NCBI GenBank assembly: GCA_964550655.1
Contig: CAZKAQ010000093.1
Span: 1 to 14,845 of the forward strand
Direction: 5' to 3'
Length of the DNA: 14,845 bases
From: GCA-1730015 sp964550655
Lineage (GTDB): Bacteria; Pseudomonadota; Gammaproteobacteria; Granulosicoccales; Granulosicoccaceae
Of this stretch, positions 1-6,293 are shown in pieces. The notes beneath the pieces are model-generated. The model saw only the letters and a list, made by a program, of their open reading frames with translations, searched no databases and was not told the origin of the DNA. The position numbers and the translations under genes were made by a program. Within the stretch, counting starts at the first letter, position 1, and the number at the start of each line of letters is the position of its first letter.

Positions 1-51
1 GGAAGGTTAAAAAAACACATAAAATTATCCTGAAAAATTAAGGGTAAGTTT

Positions 52-55
52 CTAA
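52..55. repeat. Target-site duplication, left (CTAA)
   Basis: CTAA directly precedes the left inverted repeat and recurs at 215-218 directly after the right one. A 4-bp match has a modest chance of being coincidental, but its exact placement at both element boundaries supports a transposition product. Confidence 0.65.
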
Positions 56-214
56 CCCGGACTATTCATGAAATGGCGAGCATATCGCGCAGAGATTTGT
101 TTTCACAGTGAATTTTCTTCTTGCGTTGAATACTTACTGATATTTACAAAAGAAAAAATTTGCTGTGGAATCAAAGATCAAGTGAGATGCCGTCAATTTC
201 GTGAATAGTCCGGG
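56..214. mobile_element. MITE-like element, non-autonomous, with terminal inverted repeats
   Basis: The element starts CCCGGACTATTCATGAAAT and ends with the reverse complement of CCCGGACTATTCACGAAAT, a 19-bp terminal inverted repeat with one mismatch. CTAA occurs immediately outside both ends (52-55 and 215-218), which fits a 4-bp target duplication. The 159-bp interior has no open reading frame worth calling. Similarity between the two halves continues beyond the TIR: TTTTCACAG...TTTTCTTCTT on the left matches the reverse complement of the right arm around 145-172, so the whole element is a long imperfect palindrome. CCC-starting ends and a 4-bp AT-rich duplication recall IS1380-like transposons, but assignment to that family is a guess from end structure, and no transposase is present. 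A second copy begins at 14795 in the opposite orientation. Confidence 0.85.
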
Positions 215-218
215 CTAA
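215..218. repeat. Target-site duplication, right (CTAA)
   Basis: CTAA directly follows the right inverted repeat and pairs with the copy at 52-55. Confidence 0.65.
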
Positions 219-729
219 AGCAGTTTTATCCAGTCATCGGTTTGGTGAGTTTCAGGCTGGCGCAGGTGTGTTGAACGGTGACAGTCTACTATGCCGTCTT
301 TCGTGTATCCATACATCCTGCATTTTTAAAATATCGCTGGCCCTGACTGGCTTCAGGGTGGAATAACCAAAGAAATACTGTGCAATTGGTAAATAGAAAA
401 AATTGCCGCCGAGAGCTGGTACACCAGTGATGAGAACTGCAACTAAAGCGGTAGCGCGGCGGAAATTGATAAGCCAATGTGCAAAAAGCGCAGTAGCCTG
501 GTTTTGTCCTGACAGAATCTAATGCCGGATTGGTACCGGGCATCGCAGTTGCGGTGGGTGTGATTGCAAAATTAGGAGTCGCTGCGGCTTTTATTCTGAA
601 TCATTGTGATCAGCCGGGGAGAGTAGCCGATACAAAACCATATAAAACAGTAAAACAGTACCTGTGTTGCTCGCTGGGAGCAGGGTTGTATCGCCACGGC
701 GATTCAGTTCGTCGCGCAGGCAAGCCTGA
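219..729. other. Intergenic region without a convincing intact gene
   Basis: This stretch of about 500 bp lies between the MITE and the 3' end of the GGDEF-EAL gene. No reading frame on either strand has a good start, a ribosome binding site and family-like sequence. One minus-strand frame (252-518) reads as a possible membrane-protein remnant and is listed separately. A plus-strand frame around 497-600 also reads as hydrophobic sequence (GIAVAVGVIAKLGVAAAF) but opens after a stop and runs into the antisense of the EAL gene. The perfect palindrome GCCTGATCAGGC at 724-735 overlaps the stop codon of the EAL gene and is followed on the plus strand by AGCTTTTTT; with a stem of only about four pairs it would be a weak terminator at best. 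Confidence 0.6.
252..518 (-). pseudogene. Possible remnant of a membrane protein
   Basis: This minus-strand frame is open for 88 codons after a TAG and ends at TGA (252-254). It has no plausible start codon near its beginning, so it cannot be an intact gene. The translation contains ATALVAVLITGVPALGG followed by aromatic residues (NFFYLPIAQYFFGY), which look like one or two membrane segments, and then a basic polar tail. Upstream coding-like sequence lies in a different frame, which would fit a frameshifted remnant. I do not recognise the family. It could equally be a chance open frame, and the opposite strand just upstream is also hydrophobic. It lies next to the MITE, where gene decay would not be surprising. 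Confidence 0.2.
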
Positions 730-2868
730 TCAGGCAGCTTTTTTCTGTTCGGTTTCCCGCGTCTGCACCCATTCAGCAAACTCTTCACCCGGCATTGGTT
801 TGCTGATCAGGTAGCCCTGAGCTTCATCACACGCCTCAGCGCGCAGAAACCCGAGTTGCTCTTCAGTTTCGACACCTTCGGCAACAACGGTAAGGTCAAG
901 GTTGTGAGCCAGTGTAATCATTGATATGACAATCGCAGCATCGCCCGGGTCCGTGGTTAGATCTTTGACGAAAGACTGGTCAATTTTGAGTTTATCAACC
1001 GGTAGTCGTTTTAAATAGCTGAGTGAAGAAAAACCGGTACCGAAATCATCAATCGATACATGCAATCCGAGATCTTTCAGTGCCTGAAGTATCTTGATGC
1101 CGCCCTCGACATCCTGCATCAGCAGGCTTTCCGTAAGCTCTATTTCCAAATAGGCAGGGTTTAATCCTGTGCTCTGAAGAGTTTCTTTGATGACCGCAGC
1201 CATATCGGTTCTGACCAGTTGAATGGCAGAACAATTTACCGCCATTATGAATGGTTCAATGCCGGCGTCAATCCATTTGACCATCTGTTTGCAAGCAGTG
1301 TTTAATACCCACTCTCCAAGTGGAACGATGAGTCCGGTTTCTTCCGCTAATGGAATAAAGTCTACCGGGCTAACTCTGCCACGTTCAGGATGTTGCCAGC
1401 GAACCAGCGCCTCGAGGCCGGCAACCTCTCCGGAGCTGATATTCAGTTTTGGTTGATATTCGAGATGAAAACCGTCGGTTTCCAGAGATTTTCTCAGATC
1501 ACGCTCCATTGCGAATCTTTCGAGTGCACGCTGATGGATGCTTTGTGAATAAAACTGATAGCCGTTTCGACCATTTTCTTTGGCGTGGTACATTGCGACA
1601 TCAGCATGCTTGAGTAGTTTCTCTGCTGAAGTGCCGTCATCCGGGAACAGACTTATGCCGATGGTGGTTGTAATTCTGACTTCATTGCCGTCGAGGTTAA
1701 AAGTTTCTGACAGCGTCTGACAGATGCGCCGTGCTACAAATGCAGCATCTTCAACCAGGTCGACGGAGTCCACCAGTACCACAAATTCATCGCCACCTAA
1801 TCTGGCAATAGCCTCGGTGTTTTTGTTAACCGGCGGTTTCTCCAAAACATTTTTCAATGATGGTCTTTGCCTTATAGCTTGTTGGAGCCGCGCAGATACC
1901 TGTCTTAGTAGTAAATCACCTGCGTTGTGCCCGAGTGTATCGTTTACCTGTTTAAAGTGATCCAGGTCGAGAAATAAAAGTGCGAATTTTGAGGATTGCT
2001 TTTCGCAGCGTTTTTGTGCGAGAGCGATCATGTCATATAAGTGTGCTCGATTAGGTAAGCCAGTCACGAGATCATAATAGGCGAGATTATGTATTTGTTC
2101 TTCGGCATTGGTTCTTTCGGTAATGTCCTGAATCATGCCTACCATATGGCTGCTTGATTCGGGTTCCGCTTCAACGTGTATGATCCGTGCGTCTTCCTCA
2201 TCACTTTTTGCAAGGCGGAATTCGAAACTGAAGCGCTCTACGTCTGATCTTGCGTGCTCTAATATGCTTGCTACATGTGCTCTGTCTTCTACATGCACTG
2301 CTTGCAGAAAACTGCTGATCTGATCTCCAAGTGATTCAGACCGTAGTATATTGCTGCACTCACTTGACCACTCCAGGCGATCTTCTTCAAGCGCCCATTC
2401 CCAGTGACCGAGTTTTGCAATTCGTTGTGCTTTTCCCAGTTTGATCTGACTTGCTCTGAGATCATCGGCTGTTCTTGCCGAGCGCATCATGTAGCGTACT
2501 CGATAAGGTAGCAGAAAAAAATTAATGGGTTTGGTGACGAAGTCAGTTGCACCGGCCTCATAAGCTTTTTGGATCGACTCCACGTCGTCGAGCCCGGTGA
2601 CCATCAGGATTGGTACGTGTTCACCGCCTTCACATTTTCTGATTGCAGCACAGCTGTCGAAACCGTTCATCCTTGGCATGACAACATCCATGACGACTAC
2701 GTCGGGCTTATGTAGCTCGAACTGTTCAATAGCGATCTGGCCGTCTTCAGCTTCTATAACATCAAAGCCAGCTGCATCTAAAGCTTCCGCGGCCATCAAC
2801 AGACCTGCCATGTCGTCATCGACGACAAGCACTTTAGGCAATTGATCGCTTGAATTGTGCGGTGACAT
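730..2868 (-). CDS. Response regulator with REC-PAS-GGDEF-EAL domains (c-di-GMP turnover)
   Basis: A 712-residue cytoplasmic response regulator whose output is c-di-GMP metabolism rather than DNA binding. The receiver spans about residues 12-125, with acidic residues at 17-19, phospho-acceptor D61 in VVVMDVVMP and K113. A PAS-like segment follows (about 145-252, starting AQRIAKLGHWEW and ending IQDITERT). The GGDEF domain (about 262-440) has an intact GGDEF at 358-362 and metal-binding D301 in FLDLDHFK; the RxxD inhibitory site expected five residues before GGDEF is absent, and about 15-20 extra residues (around 333-352) precede the motif. The EAL domain (about 455-700) keeps E487 of EAL, N545, E577/E580, D607-D608 in DDFGTGFSSL, K628, E664 and Q684, so both activities may be competent. 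It starts 21 bases after the stop of the hybrid kinase gene in the same orientation, implying co-transcription and phosphotransfer from that kinase's HPt. Which activity dominates cannot be read from the sequence. Confidence 0.95.
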   Translation of the reverse strand: MSPHNSSDQLPKVLVVDDDMAGLLMAAEALDAAGFDVIEAEDGQIAIEQFELHKPDVVVMDVVMPRMNGFDSCAAIRKCEGGEHVPILMVTGLDDVESIQKAYEAGATDFVTKPINFFLLPYRVRYMMRSARTADDLRASQIKLGKAQRIAKLGHWEWALEEDRLEWSSECSNILRSESLGDQISSFLQAVHVEDRAHVASILEHARSDVERFSFEFRLAKSDEEDARIIHVEAEPESSSHMVGMIQDITERTNAEEQIHNLAYYDLVTGLPNRAHLYDMIALAQKRCEKQSSKFALLFLDLDHFKQVNDTLGHNAGDLLLRQVSARLQQAIRQRPSLKNVLEKPPVNKNTEAIARLGGDEFVVLVDSVDLVEDAAFVARRICQTLSETFNLDGNEVRITTTIGISLFPDDGTSAEKLLKHADVAMYHAKENGRNGYQFYSQSIHQRALERFAMERDLRKSLETDGFHLEYQPKLNISSGEVAGLEALVRWQHPERGRVSPVDFIPLAEETGLIVPLGEWVLNTACKQMVKWIDAGIEPFIMAVNCSAIQLVRTDMAAVIKETLQSTGLNPAYLEIELTESLLMQDVEGGIKILQALKDLGLHVSIDDFGTGFSSLSYLKRLPVDKLKIDQSFVKDLTTDPGDAAIVISMITLAHNLDLTVVAEGVETEEQLGFLRAEACDEAQGYLISKPMPGEEFAEWVQTRETEQKKAA

Positions 2869-2889
2869 ATTGGTTTACTCGATAAATCG

Positions 2890-4995
2890 TTATGAGTATT
2901 GCTTGATCTGGCTGACGACCGAATTGAAACCATGCGATATTTTTTGTATATCCTCTGCTGCTTCGCCGAGATTATCGTTTGCAGCGCTTGATTCTACGCG
3001 ACTGCATACTTCGGCAAGGGTGGATGCCCCTACGTAGGCGCTACTGGATTTCAATGTGTGAGCAGCCATTTTTACTTTATCGCAATCATTGGCAGCAACA
3101 CCTTCTTCGATTGCCGAGATCAATTCCGGAGACTTCTCAATGTACATGTTGACGATGCGTGCAAGAATGTCAGGTTTACCGGGTCTTTGCAGTGATCTAA
3201 TTGCGTTTAGTGCTGACTCATCTATTTGGATTTCCATCTTATACTCCGCGGGTGTGTTCCGTAATTCGTTGTTGATTGGAATGCTATTATTTGATTCGCT
3301 TGTACTGGATTCATTGGATGAACCGCTTTCCTTGTCGAGCTCATTTGACGTTTTGCATACCCACCGCTCTATTACACGTGACAGATCGGTTTGATAAATC
3401 GGTTTGCTCAGGTAGTCATCCATACCGGCATCAATGCAGAGATCTTTATCGCCTTTAGAAACATTGGCCGTGAGTGCCACTATGGGTGTTTGAACGTTGT
3501 TGTCACGTATCGCTCTGGTAGCGGTGAATCCATCCATTACGGGCATCTGACAGTCCATTAAAACAAGATCAATATCTTTGTTCTGTAGAATTGCGTCGAC
3601 CGCATCGGCACCATTGTCCGCTACTATAACTTCGTAGCCCATAGACTCGAGCATGATGGTCGCGACTTCCTGGTTTATTGGATCATCTTCGGTGAGCAGG
3701 ATACGTGTTGATTTGTCGGGTGCAGGTATTCGGGCCGGTTTATCGTTGCCAATGATATCCCTTATACAATCAAACAGCAGTGCCTGACGCGCCGGCTTCA
3801 TCATTGATTTAGCGATGCCATGTTTTTTCAGATCTGACTGAGTCAGATTTACCACTGAAGATGTCAGCATCATCACACGCATGTGCTTTGAAAAGTCTGA
3901 ATTCTGGATATGCTGTGCCAGTTCGAGTCCATCCATGTTGGGCATGTTCAGATCCAGTATGGCAAGTTTAAATGGTTTGTTGTCGGTGGCAGCTGAAGCG
4001 AGCATTTCCAGTGCGGCTGCACCTGAACCGGCACACTGCACGTCAATTTCCCATTGTTGAAGTTGGAGTGACAGAATTTCCAGATTGGTTTCGGTGTCAT
4101 CCACTATTAACACCCGTGTGCCTTTCAGAAGCTTTGTGCCAACCTCGTTGATCGCTTCAGTATCACCTTCTTTGAGCTTACATCGGAAAGTAAAAGTAGA
4201 ACCTTTGCCAGGCTCGCTCTGCAGGGTGATTTCACCGTCCATCAATTGTGCCAGGTCATTTGCAATAGACAGCCCGAGCCCGTTGCCTCCGTGCTTTCTT
4301 GTGCTGGAACCATCCGCCTGCGCAAATGACTTGAAGATGGTTGCTTTGACGTCACGCTCTATACCCGACCCGGTGTCTGTAATGGTTACGGTATGAACTC
4401 CATCTTCCGAGATGGCAAGTTCGTTTACAGTAATGCTGCCTGCTTCAGTAAATTTTACAGCGTTGTCAACGAGGTTCGCAATTATTTGACGAATTCGAAA
4501 TTCGTCTCCGATAACCGGAATATGCACAGTGTTTTCAGCTGAACTGGTAAGAGTGATACCTTTAGCTGCAGCCTTCTCTTCATACTGACTGCAAACGTCC
4601 TGAACCACTTTGCTGAAGAAAAAGACATTCTCTTCGAGTTCCAGTTTGCACTGATGAAGGGTCGAGAAATCGAGCATATCGTTCACGATATACAAAAGTG
4701 ATTCTGTCGAACGCGAGATAGAATTGGCAAATTTCAGCTGGTTTTCATCCAGATTAGTATCGAGAAGCAGCTCTGTCATACCGAGAATACCGTTCATCGG
4801 TGTTCGGACTTCGTGGCTGACATTAGCGAGAAATTGACTTTTTAAAGATTCCGCAGCATCTGCCTGGCTGCGTGCCTGCAAGAGTTCTGATTCAAGCTCG
4901 CGGTTTTGTTTTGCCAATCGCTCGGCCAGGCGTTCGGCGTCAGCAGCACGCTGCTCCTGTTGCAGGCAGTTATTGTTGTTTGAATCGTCGCTCAT
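2890..4995 (-). CDS. Soluble hybrid histidine kinase: coiled coil-HisKA-HATPase-REC-REC-HPt
   Basis: A 701-residue hybrid kinase with no transmembrane segment and no recognisable sensory domain. A charged coiled coil (about residues 12-55) leads into HisKA with phospho-accepting H61 in FLANVSHEVRTP. The ATPase domain has the N box (VDNAVKF, N178), DTGSGI at 207-212 and GGNGLGL at 236-242. Receiver 1 has phospho-acceptor D348 (LDLNMPNMDG) and receiver 2 has D481 (LMDCQMPVMDG), with KP motifs at the ends of both. A Ser/Asn-rich linker (about 550-585) precedes an HPt domain with H646 in AAHTLKSSSAYVG. An in-frame ATG 54 bases upstream (5049) would add 18 residues, but that part does not look family-like; the ATG at 4995 places the acidic, Asn-rich start just before the coil. 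Neither start has a strong ribosome binding site. The REC-GGDEF-EAL gene follows in the same operon, and a PhnD-like protein plus a membrane kinase are divergently encoded. Such a kinase probably responds to a partner protein or serves as the phosphotransfer hub. Confidence 0.93.
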   Translation of the reverse strand: MSDDSNNNNCLQQEQRAADAERLAERLAKQNRELESELLQARSQADAAESLKSQFLANVSHEVRTPMNGILGMTELLLDTNLDENQLKFANSISRSTESLLYIVNDMLDFSTLHQCKLELEENVFFFSKVVQDVCSQYEEKAAAKGITLTSSAENTVHIPVIGDEFRIRQIIANLVDNAVKFTEAGSITVNELAISEDGVHTVTITDTGSGIERDVKATIFKSFAQADGSSTRKHGGNGLGLSIANDLAQLMDGEITLQSEPGKGSTFTFRCKLKEGDTEAINEVGTKLLKGTRVLIVDDTETNLEILSLQLQQWEIDVQCAGSGAAALEMLASAATDNKPFKLAILDLNMPNMDGLELAQHIQNSDFSKHMRVMMLTSSVVNLTQSDLKKHGIAKSMMKPARQALLFDCIRDIIGNDKPARIPAPDKSTRILLTEDDPINQEVATIMLESMGYEVIVADNGADAVDAILQNKDIDLVLMDCQMPVMDGFTATRAIRDNNVQTPIVALTANVSKGDKDLCIDAGMDDYLSKPIYQTDLSRVIERWVCKTSNELDKESGSSNESSTSESNNSIPINNELRNTPAEYKMEIQIDESALNAIRSLQRPGKPDILARIVNMYIEKSPELISAIEEGVAANDCDKVKMAAHTLKSSSAYVGASTLAEVCSRVESSAANDNLGEAAEDIQKISHGFNSVVSQIKQYS

Positions 4996-5248
4996 TATTT
5001 TTTCTGTTGTGCGCTCAACGTGATAGATGCACGGGTACCGGGAGTACATCTCTACGGAGGTGATCGACAGTGCGGTGCAATAACTTGATCATGAGGCATG
5101 AATTGGTGACGCGCTGCAGGCATTGCAGTGTGAGAAGTGGTTCGTCTAAAGAATTGCTCAATACTTTTTTTACCTTGCCGACACAGTAGGGGCGAAAGAA
5201 ATATGGAAAATTTCACTCCTGTTCGCCAGGAAGTTGAGCCGTAATATA
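4996..5248. promoter_or_regulatory. Divergent intergenic region between the two signalling operons
   Basis: This interval of about 250 bp separates the minus-strand kinase/GGDEF-EAL operon from the plus-strand PhnD-like/membrane kinase operon, so promoters for both must lie here unless upstream transcripts read through. I see no pair of -35 and -10 boxes good enough to place a promoter on either strand, and no clear operator palindrome. Shared location of the control regions would allow joint regulation; that is inference from gene arrangement only. Confidence 0.5.
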
Positions 5249-6223
5249 ATGAAAAAACCGATATCCAAAATATTCACAGCAATTGTTGCTACTGTTTTGA
5301 TAGTTGCTGGCAGCGCTTATGCGCAGAGCAGAAACAACGACCAGATCACAATAAATATCGGCTTGTACAATTCCTCCAAGCCATCATCAATGGTTCGCAA
5401 GTTCAGACCACTTATTACGTTATTAGAGAAAAAAGTCTCTCAGCGTTTGGGTAGTTCTGTTCGTATTCGTATGCAGATCGCCAAAAATTACGATAGAGGT
5501 ATTGAGTATCTGGCAGAGGGAAAAGTAGATTTTGCTCGTTTTGGTCCCGCAAGTTACGTAGAGGCTAAAACAGAGAACCCGGGAATTCAGATACTTGCCA
5601 TTGAGAGTAAAAATCGCACTAAAGTGGTGAACGGGATAATTGCCACCGGTTTGCATAGTTCAATACGGAAAATGTCAGATTTAAAAGGTGAGTCATTTGC
5701 ATTCGGCGATAAGCAGTCTGCCAGTGGACGATTCGTAGCTCAACAATTTCTGCTGCGAAACGGTATTACAGCAAAAGATCTGAGTCGTTATGAGTATCTT
5801 GGACGTCACGATATCGTTGGAGTGAAAGTCGGCGTCGGCGACTTTGCCGCAGGTGCTATGTCTGAAGCGACTTTTCGTCGACTACTTTTAGATGGTGAAA
5901 AGATTCGTGAGTTGGCGAGATTCCCGCTAGTGGCAAATCCCTGGGTGGCTCGCGATGGAATAGACCCGGCGATATACAGCGCGCTTAAGGCGAGTTTGCT
6001 TGAGATATCGAGCGCCGAGGACGCTGATGAGTTGTTGTTGCTTGACTTCAATGGATTTGTAGAGGGAGCAAATAACGACTACCGATCTGTTGCTGAATCT
6101 ATGAGTCAGAATCATATTTTCTTCAATGATGAAAACAAAAAATCTATTGAGTGGGTTCTTGCGACCAGTAAAAGTAAAAACAGCAGCGCCAAGGGAAATA
6201 ATCTTCCCGCTGCAGCCCAATAG
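5249..6223 (+). CDS. PhnD-like periplasmic binding protein (phosphonate/phosphite-type)
   Basis: A 324-residue exported protein of the phosphate/phosphonate-binding (PhnD-like) family. Residues 1-25 form a signal peptide (MKKP, a hydrophobic core, cleavage after SAYA). Family hallmarks follow: GLYNSSKPSSMVRKFRPL near the start of the mature protein, a segment with DFARFGPASYVEA (about 94-106), DLKGESFAFGD (about 144-154) and the SASGRFVAQQFL loop (about 157-168). The C-terminus has a polar, Ser/Lys/Asn-rich tail. An in-frame TTG at 5234 gives a five-residue-longer form, but the ATG at 5249 gives a normal signal peptide; AGGAAG at 5228-5233 is poorly spaced for both. No phnC or phnE transporter genes are present. 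Instead, a membrane hybrid kinase follows 70 bases downstream, so the protein probably acts as a ligand-sensing subunit, as TorT does for TorS or LuxP for LuxQ. The ligand could be a phosphonate, phosphite or another small anion and is not identifiable here. Confidence 0.88.
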   Translation: MKKPISKIFTAIVATVLIVAGSAYAQSRNNDQITINIGLYNSSKPSSMVRKFRPLITLLEKKVSQRLGSSVRIRMQIAKNYDRGIEYLAEGKVDFARFGPASYVEAKTENPGIQILAIESKNRTKVVNGIIATGLHSSIRKMSDLKGESFAFGDKQSASGRFVAQQFLLRNGITAKDLSRYEYLGRHDIVGVKVGVGDFAAGAMSEATFRRLLLDGEKIRELARFPLVANPWVARDGIDPAIYSALKASLLEISSAEDADELLLLDFNGFVEGANNDYRSVAESMSQNHIFFNDENKKSIEWVLATSKSKNSSAKGNNLPAAAQ

Positions 6224-6293
6224 TCAGGTTTAGTTAGTAGACGTCTGCTGAAATATAAAATAATAACAGTACAGTCGTTACACGGAGCGGAAA

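Noticed and set aside
724..735. Palindrome GCCTGATCAGGC followed on the plus strand by AGCTTTTTT, as a terminator
   Set aside because: After allowing a loop the stem is only about four base pairs, no plus-strand gene lies upstream, and it overlaps the EAL stop codon.
530..814. 94-codon plus-strand frame starting with a hydrophobic stretch
   Set aside because: Its second half is antisense to the EAL gene's C-terminus, it lacks a ribosome binding site, and the sequence after the hydrophobic part is not protein-like.
4085..4396. Long plus-strand frame opposite the soluble hybrid kinase
   Set aside because: It is antisense to well-supported HATPase and receiver motifs and resembles no protein family.
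6236..6249. Near-palindrome AGTAGACGTCTGCT between the PhnD-like and kinase genes as an operator or attenuator
   Set aside because: It occurs once, has no T-run after it, and no comparable site appears in the other control regions.
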